DNA of 64,000 nt, from assembly GCA_016858145.1 (NCBI GenBank), contig JAEHOE010000061.1:124001-188000 (forward strand). The letters run 5' to 3'. How positions within the stretch are numbered: position 1 is the first letter of the stretch; the number at the start of each line of letters is the position of its first letter. Below the pieces are notes generated by a model, which made no database searches, was not told the origin of the DNA, and was given only the letters and a program-made list of their open reading frames with translations. Of the stretch, positions 18,801 to 29,268 are shown in pieces. Source of the DNA: Edaphochlamys debaryana. Its lineage: Eukaryota; Chlorophyta; Chlorophyceae; Chlamydomonadales. The position numbers were made by a program, and so were the translations under genes.

Positions 18801-21800
18801 CCACCTCTATGGGCGCGTCGGCCTGGCGAGAACAACGAAGTACAGTCACTCTTTGCTGTCTGTCTGTTGCGACACTACACACCTTGTCATCGTCCGCGGG
18901 GCGAATGCTGCTATAGGCGCAGTCTGCGCCTCCGACTCAACTCGCACCTCGGCTCGCACCTCGACCTCATACACCTTGCTCGTCCCTTCCAGAGCGCTCA
19001 CCGTTCCCGCTTGCTGGGCTCGCTGTGTGTTGCGGTGGATTGGTAAGCAAAACAGTTGTCAGAAACGTACACTGAATGTACAATGAACGTGCAATGAGAA
19101 CGTACAATAAACTTACCTCCTGCAGCGGCGGAGAGCGATGCGTGACCGCCACTGACGGGTCGGGCTGGGCGACGTTCCTTGCGTGAGCCACGGGAGGCGC
19201 CCCGACCCCACCCAGCGCGGGATGACCGCCCCGGCCTTTCGCGAGACCCCCTCCACCACCCGCCGCGGCAGGCCCGCCCCGGCCTCTGCTGGCGCCCCGG
19301 GCTGCACCGGCGCCCCGCCCCGAAACGAGCGCCCCGGCCGGGGCGTTTCGCTGCTGGGGTCCCGCGGCACGGGAGACGGCGGGAGGGTCGTTGACCTGGT
19401 TGACGTGCAACAAAAAATATGTAACATCACTTGATTCAAGATCGACTCAAGTAGTTTACGACGCTCACCTGCGCGGGTGCCGCATGCCCGGGGGCGTGGA
19501 TGCCGTCATGCGCCCGCCCTTGACCGGTAGCACTGGCGCCGCCCCCACCGGCGGCAAGGCAGAGGGCATCAAGGCGCCCGGCCCTTTCTTCCGCTCGGAG
19601 CGGGGGGACCCTCGCGTTGGCGAGCGCCATGAGGGCTGAAGCCATCTGGGCACTGCCTGAGGCGCCGCTGTTCACTTGTCCAACCGCCAGCGGCGGTGCG
19701 GCGGGCTGAACGCCGCCCTGAACTTGGGCTAGGGCACCGGAAGGCCCCGCAACGGCCTGGGCCAGAACACCGCCCTGCCCCTGTCCAGCGGCCGGTGGCG
19801 GTGGCGGTGGTGGTGGCGGTGGTTGCGGCGCGGGGCCCTGGACGCCCCCTTGGTCTTGGCCTGGAGCAACGGGGGCCTCAGCAACGACATGGGCCTCTCC
19901 CTCCCCCGGACCGAGAGCCTCCGCGCCACCCTGCCCCTGCCCCGGACCGGGGGCCACCGCGGCGGCCTGGACGCCGTCCTGCGCCTGCCCTTCCCCCGGA
20001 CCGGGAGCCTCCACGCCCGCAACGGCCTGGGCCAGAACGCCGCCCTGCCCCTGCGCCGGGCCGTGGGCCTGCGCAGCGGCCGGTGGTGGCGGTGGTTGCG
20101 GCGCGGGGCACTGGACTTGGCCAGGTGGAAGAATGGGCTGGGCGCCGCCCTCGCCTTGGGGTTGGACGGGGCCCTCCGCGACGTCTGGTGGCGCCAGCGG
20201 CGGGGCGGCGGGCTGAACGCCGCCCTGGACTTGGGCTGCGGCACCGGAGGCCCCCGCAACGGCCTGGGCCAGAACGCCGCCCTGCCCCTGCGCCCGGCCG
20301 TGGGCCTCCGCAGCGGTCGGTGGCGGTGGCGGTGGTGGCGGCGCGGGGCCCTGGACTTGGCCAGGTGGAAGAATGGGCTGGGCGCCGCCCTCGCCTTGGG
20401 GTTGGACGGGGCCCTCCGCGACGTCTGGTTGCGCCAGCGGCGGGGCGGCGGGCTGAACGCCGCCCTGGACTTGGGCTGCGGCACCGGAGGCCCCCGCAAC
20501 GGCCTGGGCCAGAACGCCGCCCTGCCCCTGCGCCCGGCCGTGGGCCTCCGCAGCGGCCGGTGGCGGTGGCGGTGGTTGCGGCGCGGGGCACTGGACTTGG
20601 CCAGGTGGAAGAATGGGCTGGGCGCCGCCCTCGCCTTGGGGTTGGACGGGGCCCTCCGCGACGTCTGGTGGCGCCAGCGGCGGGGCGGCGGGCTGAACGC
20701 CGCCCTGGACTTGGGCTGCGGCACCGGAGGCCCCCGCAACGGCCTGGGCCAGAACGCCGCCCTGCCCCTGCGCCGGGCCGTGGGCCTCCGCAGCGGCCGG
20801 TGGCGGTGGCGGTGGTTGCGGCGCGGGGCCCTGGACTTGGCCAGGAGGAAGAATGGGCTGGGCGCCGCCCTCGCCTTGGGGTTGGACGGGGCCCTCCGCG
20901 ACGTCTGGTTGCGCCAGCGGCGGGGCGGCGGGCTGAACGCCGCCCTGGACTTGGGCTGCGGCACCGGGGGCCCCCGCAACGGCCTGGGCCAGAACGCCGT
21001 CCTCCCCCTGCGCTGGACGGTGGGCCTCCGCAGCGGCCGGTGGCGGTGGCTGTGGTGGCGGCGCGGGGCCCTGGACTTGGCCAGGTGGAAGAATGGGCTG
21101 GGCGCCGCCCTCGCCTTGGGGTTGGACGGGGCCCTCCGCGACGTCTGGTGGCGCCAGCGGCGGGGCGGCGGGCTGAACGCCGCCCTGGACTTGGGCTGCG
21201 GCACCGGAGGCCCCCGCAACGGCCTGGGCCAGAACGCCGCCCTGCCCCTGCGCCGGGCCGTGGGCCTCCGCAGTGGCCGGTGGCGGTGGCGGTGGTTGCG
21301 GCGCGGGGCCCTGGACTTGGCCAGGTGGAAGAATGGGCTGGGCGCCGCCCTCGCCTTGGGGTTGGACGGGGCCCTCCGCGACGTCTGGTTGCGCCAGCGG
21401 CGGGGCGGCGGGCTGAACGCCGCCCTGGACTTGGGCTGCGGCACCGGGGGCCCCCGCAACGGCCTGGGCCAGAACGCCGTCCTCCCCCTGCGCTGGACCG
21501 TGGGCCTCCGCAGCGGCCGGTGGCGGTGGCGGTGGTTGCGGCGCGGGGCCCTGGACTTGGCCAGGAGGAAGAATGGGCTGGGCGCCGCCCTCGCCTTGGG
21601 CTTGGACGGGGCCCTCCGCGACGTCTGGTTGCGCCAGCGGTGGGGCGGTGGGCTGAACGCTGCCCTGGACTTGGGCTGCGGCACCGGGGGCCCCCGCAAC
21701 GGCCTGGGCCAGAACGCCGTCCTCCCCCTGCGCCGGACCGTGGGCCTCCGCAGCGATCGGTGGCGGTGGTGGTGGCGGTGGTTGCGGCGCGGGGCCCTGT

Positions 21801-22739
21801 AAACCCTCATGGACTTGGCCAAGAGGAAGAATGGGCTGGGCAACGCCCTGGGCCGCGCCGTCCCTCGGACCGGGAGCCTCCGCGCCGTCCTGCGCCTGCC
21901 CTGGACCGGGAGCCTCCGCGCCGTCCTGCGCCTGCCCTGGACCGGGAGCCTCCGCGCCGTCCTGCGCCTGCCCTGGACCGGGAGCCTCCGCGCCGCCCTG
22001 CGCCTGCCCTGGACCGGGGGCTACCGCGGCAGCCTGGACGCCGCCCTGCGCCTGCCCTGGACCGGGGGCTACCGCGGCGGCCTGGACGCCGTCCTGCGCC
22101 TGCCCCGGACCGGGGGCAAGAATGTTGCCCTCCGCAACGGCCGGTGGCGGGGCGGCGGCCGGTGCATGGGGGTTGCCGCCAGGGCCTTGTACGGGGCCTT
22201 GTACGGGGCCTTGTACGGGGCCTTGTACGTGACCTTGTACGTGACCTTGTACGTGGCCTTGTACGTGGCCTTGCACGTGACCCTGCTGCTGAAGCGCTAG
22301 GGGTCCCTGCGGAAGGTGAGAGCATTGTCCGTGTGACATTGGTTTGGAGGTGAGGGCAAGACAGTCTGTGCGTGACGGCTTACCAGTGCGGCCATCATCT
22401 GGAGAGCTTGTTGAGTTGCAGGAACCGGCTGAAGCGGCACCGCAGGAGGGGGAGCGCGTGTAAGTCAAGAGAGCTCTCCCTTCATAAGGAGCCTGCAGCA
22501 GTTCTACTCACCAATCCGACGACAGGTAGCCCTGCGCCCCCTAAACCTTGCAGTTGCGCTGGTGCGACATGGGGCGGCGCCGCAGCCTGCAACATGGAGA
22601 GGACGCGTCGACGAGTGAGCGTCAACGAGGGAGAGTGGGGTCGGGGCGACACACACACACGCGTGCCCCAAGCGCTCACCTGAAAGTATTGTGCGAATGC
22701 GGAGAGTATTGCCGAAAGCAGCTGCTGCAGCGGGTCCAT
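15842..22739 (-). CDS. Large intron-rich Gln/Pro/Ala-rich repeat protein
   Basis: Exon 1 starts at 22739 ([20 protein letters not shown], donor GTGAGC). Exon 2 is at about 22595-22515 ([13 protein letters not shown]..., donor GTGAGT). Exon 3 is Pro/Gln-rich ([14 protein letters not shown]). A 2.8-kb exon (about 22307-19470) encodes [16 protein letters not shown] and seven 80-residue PAQPPPPPP-type repeats. Further small exons carry [10 protein letters not shown], acidic [32 protein letters not shown] and [12 protein letters not shown] low-complexity stretches. Near 18200-18345 a UBA-like helix pair is visible ([20 protein letters not shown]). The C-terminal exon ends at 15842 with a well-conserved-looking tail ([19 protein letters not shown]...). 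The exon list is partial and frames of small exons are uncertain. Composition suggests a nuclear scaffold or transcriptional cofactor; that is a guess. Introns and style look algal. Confidence 0.5.
17590..17697. repeat. 18-bp repeat encoding SGSES
   Basis: Six near-perfect 18-base units (GAGCCGCTCCCAGACTCC on the plus strand) within an exon of the minus-strand Gln/Pro-rich gene. Confidence 0.85.
20050..21800. repeat. 240-bp tandem repeat, about 7 units
   Basis: The phrase CTGGACTTGGCCAGG recurs at about 20110, 20350, 20590, 20830, 21070, 21310 and 21550, an exact 240-base period. Units differ by a few bases. The array encodes 80-residue repeats on the minus strand and also stays open in other frames on both strands. 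Flanking this, 21880-22110 holds a 36-base repeat and 22190-22280 a 12-base repeat. Confidence 0.92.
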
Positions 22740-24234
22740 TGCGCTGTTCTAGCGGGGCCAAGGGCTTCTAGAAACGCAGGGTCGATCGGTGAGTCGATCG
22801 GCGAATGTGCCACATCTACAGGGGCCATTTAGGGAGTGGTTGGTGAAGTCAATGCCAGTAATCCTGCAGAAGCGCGCGAGGCGCGGGAACTTCTGGCCGC
22901 GAGCTCTGGGCGCAGTGGTCGGCGCCCGCTCACACTCACCGCGTCCCGCGCACCGACCACCGTGCCCATGTCCGCTGTTATGAGCATTGTTGTAGCTGAG
23001 GAAAGTCGGCGGGCTTCGGGGCTTGCACCGCGCGCCGTCCCCGTCCTCGGGCGCAAACGAAAGCCTGTTCCCCAGCCCAAGCCGATCCGCGCCAAACAAC
23101 ATGCAGCGACCTAGCGACCTGCACGAGGCGAGTGGTGCGTGAGGCGTGGGAGTAGAGCAGGGCAAAACAACGGCCATGGCGCGGTTCAAGCGGCTCTTTT
23201 GCGAGGCGCTCACCTGTGGACAAAGTCTAAGGTCCAGTCCACAGTTCAGAGAGTCAGTTGTGTTTGCTTGAGCGGTGCGGCTAGTCGGTTTTGCAAGAAA
23301 AGTGCCAGGCTGTCACCTCGGAGGTCGCGTGGGGCCGGGGCTAGAGGTGAGCGGTTCGTGGCCCGCGCGGCTGGCGGTGCTGCCTCCCGGCGCCCCCCTC
23401 CGCCCCCAGTGCCTTGAAGAGCCGCGAGCCGCGAGGCAAGTTATGAAGCCTTAGCTCTGCAAGTAGTGACCACCGGTGGCGCGGGCTCCTCGCGCAGGCC
23501 CCTGGCGCGGCCGGTTGGGGGCGGACACCCTGTCCGCGGCCGCGCGGCCTTGCTGGCTCGCCCCCGCGTGCGCCGACCGGGGCAGGGTGCTCTAGGTCAC
23601 CTCAAAGGTATCTTGCGCCACAAGCGCGGCCCGCCGCGGGCACCTCGCCGCCGGGGCGGACTGACTCGTAGCCTGCTGACTCGGCTTCTGACGGTGAGGA
23701 CCCGTGGGTCGGCCTCGAAGGTTGGTCTGAGCCCAAGTTCGCCCCCAGGCCGTGCGTGGCCCCTGAGAGCGCGCCTCTGCGCGACGCCCCTGCACACGCA
23801 CTCGTTGCTGCAGCTCGCATCCCATACAACCTCGCGTCCCATACACCGGTGCATATAGTGAGCAGCGAGAGCCACCGGCACAGGGCAGAGCACCACTCAG
23901 CCGCGAGGTGAGCAAGGCTTGTAGGGGGAATAGCTTGGGGGATGCTTGCGAGCTCTGGCGGCAATGCGAGGCGCTGGGCGGAAGCCCGGGCGCGGTGGAA
24001 ACCGCCACGCTCTATCCTCGGCCTGCCTGCAGCATCGAGGGGCGACCGCTCCGAGGTGAGCAGGGAGAGGCTGCGAGGCGTGCTCTGTGGTGCGATATGT
24101 GCGGGGCGTGCGGCGAGGCGTGCAGGCTTGCTCCTGCTGCCTGCGTAGCGAGAGAGACCCTCGGCCGTGACCCACCGGTTGCAATGGCTTTCCCCTCTCG
24201 CCTCTCGCGTTCTCCGCAGCGCGCGGCGGACACC
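22740..24234. other. Divergent promoter region, no gene seen
   Basis: About 1.5 kb between two divergently transcribed intron-rich genes. It is GC-rich, with no coding frame that survives scrutiny, no tRNA-like fold and no obvious repeat. It presumably holds both promoters and 5' untranslated exons. Confidence 0.5.
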
Positions 24235-25766
24235 ATGAGCGGGCGGCTGGACACCATTAGTCGCGTGGCTCTGAAAGCGGAGTCGTTTTCGGTACGTCGG
24301 GGTTGCACAAGTGCAGGTCCCCTAACTCCACTCTCTAACTGACACCACCACCCCCCTCGCCTCATCTGCAGGTCACGAGCAAGTTCATTCGTGTGGACCA
24401 GAACCAACCGCTACTGAAGGCTGCGTCGGACATCATCGACAAGGAGTTCCACAAGCCTCTGGTGTTGGGCACGCACGAGCACCACACTGACCCGTACCCT
24501 CTCATGGCAGTGCGCACCGTTGGGGACGCCGCTGTAAGCGCGGCACAAGTGGCGGTGTGCATCCGCGGCGAGAATTCCCCGTACCTGCACGTGCGTTGGG
24601 ATGCGTTAGGAGGGGTGTTCAGCGACGCTTTGAGCATTTTGACGTTGTGTGACGTGCAGATTCAGCGCATGGCCACCGCTGAGGGTTTCCGGCGGATGGG
24701 TCACGGCAAGGTGCTGGTCGTGATGATCAAGGAGGCAATGCTGGAGGCCGGAATCAAGGTATGCTCCTTTCCCAAGCGACTTGGGGTGTTTGACAGGAAG
24801 AGGTCGTCCCCCACCCACCCACCCCTCAACCCCGCCCCGCCTCGCCCCCCCCCCCCCCGCCCCGCCCCGCCCCGCCCCTCCCCGCCCCGCCCCGCCCCGC
24901 ACCGTCCCGCCCCACAGGTCATCATTCTGCAGGCGCTCAACGAGGCGGTGCCGTTCTGGAGCAAGCAGGGGTTCGTCGACAAGACGAAGATGCACGACCA
25001 GGCGAAGCTGGTCGTGAACGATGTGGTGCAACGCCGGGCGCGGGGGGTGGACGAGGAGACCACCGCCATGGCCATCTACCTGAAGAACGTAAGTGCTGCG
25101 CATTTGTGTCAAGTTGCCTGCATGTACTTTACGGCTTTTACGACCGTACTCTCCCCCTTGCTTGCAGAAGCGGACGCCCAGCGGTGTCGCCGCTGCCTCC
25201 GTCCCCGCCAACACCCCCGGTGCCGCCGCTGCCTCCGCCGCCGCCGGCAGCGCCGGCGGCGCCACCGACATCCGCCCCGTCAAGCGGGCGCGGCAGGGGC
25301 AGGTGCGTTGCGGGCATCACACGAGCCTCACATGAGTTCTGCGTCCCTTGTCCCTATACCCCTCTGATGGGGGAAGCAGCTCTTGAGATCGATCCTGGGG
25401 TGTAACAGAATTCCACTTGGCAGACTGTAACTGTGCTGGGCACTTCTCCCTCTGCAGTTCGAGGGTGGCATAATGCCTCCGGCCGAGGCGGTTGCCCTGC
25501 TGCGCCAGGTGGGGGGCTCGTACGAGGCCGCGCTGCGCAAGATCACCGAGGAGCAGGAGGCGCGCCGGTCGACCGAGAGTGTCCTGGCGGGGGTGCACGC
25601 GGACCTGAAGAAGGCCGAGGCGGCGGTGCAGAAGGCGCGGAAGGCGCGGAAGACGGCTGATGCAGAACGCGAGCAGCTGCGGCTGCGGCTGGAGAAGGCG
25701 GAGGGTCTCGTGGAGAAGGCGGAGGCGGCCAAGGCGTCCATCACCCAGATGATGCAGAGCTGGTGA
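24235..25766 (+). CDS. GNAT-family acetyltransferase with coiled-coil tail (5 exons)
   Basis: Five exons join in frame at 24235-24291, 24372-24758, 24918-25088, 25168-25302 and 25458-25766; all introns are phase 0 with GT-AG ends (GTACGT, GTATGC, GTAAGT, GTGCGT donors), giving 352 residues. Exon 2 carries a GNAT-like fold ending in the acetyl-CoA-binding region (CDVQIQRMATAEGFRRMGHGKVLV), and exon 3 continues it (VIILQALNEAVPFWSKQGF, the usual late GNAT strand). Exon 4 is Ala/Pro/Ser-rich with a basic KRAR patch that could be a nuclear signal. Exon 5 is a long Ala/Glu/Lys coiled coil. Likely an N-acetyltransferase, possibly nuclear; substrate unknown. The second intron contains a CCCCGCCCC-rich tract (24830-24915). 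Confidence 0.72.
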
Positions 25767-26426
25767 ACGGAATGCGGACCTCGGTGGTCTGTGAGCCCCC
25801 TGGGCGGGGTCCCTAGCTGGGGCTCTTGGTGGCTCCCTAGCGGGGGCTCGGCGCACGTCCTTGTGGGCTGCTCTTACGGGGCAAGCTCACTCGTGAGTGA
25901 GGTCGGCCAGTCGGTCCGGGGGCAGCTTGCACGGAGGTTGCACGGAGGTTACACGCAGGTTGCACGGAGGTTACACACAGGTTGCACGGAGGTTACACGC
26001 AGGTTGCACGGAGGTTACACGCAATGTACTAGCTTCAGAGCAGTACGCATGCGGAGGAGAGACTGCCTGGGAGGGGTGCTTGGGAGGGCACCCAGAGCGA
26101 GAGAGCCAAAGCTGGATCGTGAGTGGGTGTAAGGTGTGGGTTGGCGTACCACTGCTGCGTGGCCCATCCTGGAAGGCTTTCAGGGGTGAGTGAGTGCGTG
26201 GGATTGACGGTGAGGGACGTCTGGAAGCTGAGGGGGCATTTGGGTCGACCAGTGCTGACTCCTTGGCTGCGTCCGCTCTGAGGGCGGAGCCGCGCTGTAG
26301 GTGCGAATGGATGAGCTGTGCATGTGTAGTCGGCAAGATTGGATGCAAGATTGCATGTAAGGTTGCATTGGCTGTACTCCGCTGTTTGTAAACTCGTCAG
26401 CGGTTGACTGACACCAAACTCGCTCG
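25767..26426. other. Non-coding spacer with 12-bp minisatellite
   Basis: No gene. At about 25925-26022 lie eight alternating 12-base units (TTGCACGGAGG and TTACACGCAGG). The rest is unremarkable GC-rich spacer. Confidence 0.6.
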
Positions 26427-26879
26427 TCAGCGGTTGACGACGGCGACCGACAACAAGCTCAACAGAAAAAAGATGGTGGCTGCGACAAGCGCTCCTGATG
26501 AGAAAGCGCAGACCTGACGCGCCAACAGGGAGCCTTCAAACGCCCATGCAGCGAAGCGCTCAGGCTCCAGCGTCGGCAGCTTGTGCACCATCAGCCCCAC
26601 GCACCCCTTGGCCCACGCAAGGACGTCCGCATATGCATACCCCGGCTCCGCGTCCACAATCTCTGTGCTCTCGAGTTGGGCTCCAGCGATGAAGAAGTCT
26701 GCAATCTTCGTCTCAACCACCGAGGCGCTTGGGGCGTCGAAGTGGATGACGTCGGAGGGGCTCGACAGGATGCCGTGGTGCCAGAAGGAGACGCCATTTG
26801 AGTTGACAGCGCGCACCCTGATCCAGGTACCCGTTTTCAGAATTTCAGCTGCCGCCACGCCGCCTCCAGACAACATCAT
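26427..26879 (-). CDS. LRAT-like domain protein with C-terminal anchor, catalytic Cys not conserved
   Basis: The start chosen is the ATG at 26879 (MMLSGGGVAAAEIL); an upstream ATG at 26975 would overlap the transposon terminus. The core resembles the LRAT/HRASLS fold (H-box type thiol acyltransferases/phospholipases): TWIRVRAVN, then FWHHGILSSPSDVIHF, matching the usual HYGIYxGxxxVIH motif, then KIADFFIAG. Where the family has N-C-E-H-F with the nucleophilic Cys, this protein has E-P-E-R-F, so catalysis is probably lost. It ends in a hydrophobic segment (ALVAATIFFLLSLLSVAVV), a tail anchor as in animal HRASLS proteins. Its 5' part was copied twice by the adjacent 1,061-bp duplication. Confidence 0.5.
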   Translation of the reverse strand: MMLSGGGVAAAEILKTGTWIRVRAVNSNGVSFWHHGILSSPSDVIHFDAPSASVVETKIADFFIAGAQLESTEIVDAEPGYAYADVLAWAKGCVGLMVHKLPTLEPERFAAWAFEGSLLARQVCAFSSGALVAATIFFLLSLLSVAVVNR

Positions 26880-26968
26880 TTCAGAATGCAATACCCACTG
26901 ACTTGAATGCGATACCCACTTACAGCGTGTTTCAAATTTATATCCGGACACTTTGAATTCGTCTCGAA

Positions 26969-27115
26969 ATGGCAACTAAGCGCGTCTACGGGGCGTCTAC
27001 GGTAACCCGCTGCCTCAAAATGTACTTTCGTTTGCAAAGTCTACGGAAGGTCTCCAGTCTCCTCGGCGTCCCCAAGTCAACAGTTCACGACTGGGTAAAG
27101 CGCCTGGGTAATGTC
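26969..27115 (+). pseudogene. Transposase N-terminal HTH of element B (truncated)
   Basis: Starts 20 bases inside the terminal repeat at MATKRVYGASTVTRCLKMYF and reads a helix-turn-helix (LQSLRKVSSLLGVPKSTVHDWVKRLGN) typical of IS630/Tc1 transposase N-termini but different from the element A transposase. After about 49 residues it runs into antisense Fanzor sequence, so the catalytic domain is lost. An identical copy lies at 28030-28176. Confidence 0.7.
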
Positions 27116-27853
27116 CCGGCCTCGTCGGACCACCCGAGATTCTTGAGGATCGTACACGTGCTCCTCCGCCAAGACGTCCTGGACCACCGCCAGCCGCCGA
27201 AGCATCTCCTGGAAGTGGCGAGGGTGTCTTGTGTAGAGCGCTACAGACTGCGGAGTAGGCAGCCACCGATGACGCATGAAACAGGCCCTGGTGTTGGAGT
27301 CAGGTAGCGCGTCTGCTTAGGGTGCAGAGAGACGTGCGGTAGGCCTGCTCTATACACGAAGAAGACGGGAAACAAATGGATGCTGAGGTGTCTCAGAATT
27401 CATTTGATCGAGTGTACAAGTACGCCAGGACACGCCGCCCCCGCCCCCGCCCAGGTGGCTAATGCCCAGGCGCAGCAGCTGGTCTTGCCGGCGGCGAAGC
27501 TTCACCTCCTCTCCGTGTCGTGTCTGGAGCGACCGCCGCAGGTAGGACGCTCGCGTCAAGCGCTCCTGGTACTCTTCCGCGGGTGCGTGTGGCGAGTCCA
27601 GCGGCGGGCACGTGACCAGCGCCTGCGACAGGTTGACACGCCCTGGGTCCTCCGCCATCTTCGCCAGCGCGCGGTGCTCCTCCGGTGACAGCGACGCCAG
27701 GAAGCGGCGTAGCTACTCCGCCTGGCTGATGGCCTCCAGCTCACTGCGTTTGGCTCGCGACATCAGCAGCTTCACCTCAAGGACGACGCACAGCGCCACG
27801 CCATCCGTCATCACCGAGCGGCACCGCGGCTCCTGGGCATCGTCCGGCCAGCT
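27116..27853 (-). pseudogene. Fanzor-A fragment in duplication unit 1
   Basis: The minus strand carries pieces of the same Fanzor as A2: the SELEAISQAE-stop-LRRFLASL segment, RuvC-I-like EDPGRVNLSQALV, the following helical region to LGISHLGGGG, and further away FQEMLRRLAVVQDVLAEEHVYDP. Pieces between are deleted or replaced. The in-frame TAG just before RuvC-I is at the same place as in A2. Confidence 0.8.
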
Positions 27854-28176
27854 GCCATTTGAGTTGACAGCGCGCACCCTGATCCAGGTACCCGTTTTCA
27901 GAATTTCAGCTGCCGCCACGCCGCCTCCAGACAACATCATTTCAGAATGCAATACCCACTGACTTGAATGCGATACCCACTTACAGCGTGTTTCAAATTT
28001 ATATCCGGACACTTTGAATTCGTCTCGAAATGGCAACTAAGCGCGTCTACGGGGCGTCTACGGTAACCCGCTGCCTCAAAATGTACTTTCGTTTGCAAAG
28101 TCTACGGAAGGTCTCCAGTCTCCTCGGCGTCCCCAAGTCAACAGTTCACGACTGGGTAAAGCGCCTGGGTAATGTC

Positions 28177-29092
28177 CCGGCCTCGTCGGACCACCCGAGA
28201 TTCTTGAGGATCGTACACGTGCTCCTCCGCCAAGACGTCCTGGACCACCGCCAGCCGCCGAAGCATCTCCTGGAAGTGGCGAGGGTGTCTTGTGTAGAGC
28301 GCTACAGACTGCGGAGTAGGCAGCCACCGATGACGCATGAAACAGGCCCTGGTGTTGGAGTCAGGTAGCGCGTCTGCTTAGGGTGCAGAGAGACGTGCGG
28401 TAGGCCTGCTCTATACACGAAGAAGACGGGAAACAAATGGATGCTGAGGTGTCTCAGAATTCATTTGATCGAGTGTACAAGTACGCCAGGACACGCCGCC
28501 CCCGCCCCCGCCCAGGTGGCTAATGCCCAGGCGCAGCAGCTGGTCTTGCCGGCGGCGAAGCTTCACCTCCTCTCCGTGTCGTGTCTGGAGCGACCGCCGC
28601 AGGTAGGACGCTCGCGTCAAGCGCTCCTGGTACTCTTCCGCGGGTGCGTGTGGCGAGTCCAGCGGCGGGCACGTGACCAGCGCCTGCGACAGGTTGACAC
28701 GCCCTGGGTCCTCCGCCATCTTCGCCAGCGCGCGGTGCTCCTCCGGTGACAGCGACGCCAGGAAGCGGCGTAGCTACTCCGCCTGGCTGATGGCCTCCAG
28801 CTCACTGCGTTTGGCTCGCGACATCAGCAGCTTCACCTCAAGGACGACGCACAGCGCCACGCCATCCGTCATCACCGAGCGGCACCGCGGCTCCTGGGCA
28901 TCGTCCGGCCAGCTGCCTGCACCGCAGCGACTCTTCTGCTTCCGGCCGCTGCTGCCCGTCGCGACGGCCTGCCCGTGTTGCAAGCGAGCGGCCTTGTTCG
29001 CGTCGAGCCATGCGCTGCGGTGTGCTCCGAATGCCCAGGCCAGCAACGAGACGCCCACAGCTGCCGCGGGGCGCTCCTCATACGAGGCGGGG
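28177..29092 (-). pseudogene. Fanzor-A fragment in duplication unit 2 and flank
   Basis: Same content as the unit 1 fragment but extending further upstream in the Fanzor frame (LLAWAFGAHRSAWLDANK, then QKSRCGAG-like segment), up to about 29092. Ends 40 bases before the terminus of element A2, so two Fanzor copies abut here. Confidence 0.8.
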
Positions 29093-29132
29093 GTGGGGAG
29101 GAACCAGTGCACGCGCCTGGCACGGCGGCTTA

Positions 29133-29268
29133 CAGTGCTGTCGGGTAATGAATCGAACGGGTACCCCCAGACCGCTCATCACCGTCCAGCGTTTCCGTCA
29201 GGTACCAAGTTGCTGGGGTCTAACTATCCTAAACCCCGGTTTACTCGCTACCATCGGGCGTAATCACA
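29133..29268 (-). ncRNA. Candidate Fanzor guide (omega) RNA region, copy A2
   Basis: Between the Fanzor stop and the left terminus of A2. Differs from the A1 copy by only about three bases over 136, a level of conservation higher than needed for a terminal repeat alone. Same predicted hairpin (GGGGTTTA / TAGACCCC on the minus strand). Confidence 0.5.

Larger units (their letters stand above)
26793..28914. repeat. Tandem duplication, 2 x 1,061 bp, essentially identical
   Basis: 26793-27853 and 27854-28914 match base for base wherever I compared them. Each unit runs from inside the LRAT-like gene, through the 28-bp terminal repeat of element B and its transposase start, into Fanzor-A remnants. 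The unit joins Fanzor sequence to the LRAT fragment at 27853/27854. Identity implies a very recent event or an assembly artefact. Confidence 0.93.

Noticed and set aside
25925..26022. CRISPR-like array of short direct repeats
   Set aside because: Units are contiguous 12-mers with no unique spacers; a minisatellite.
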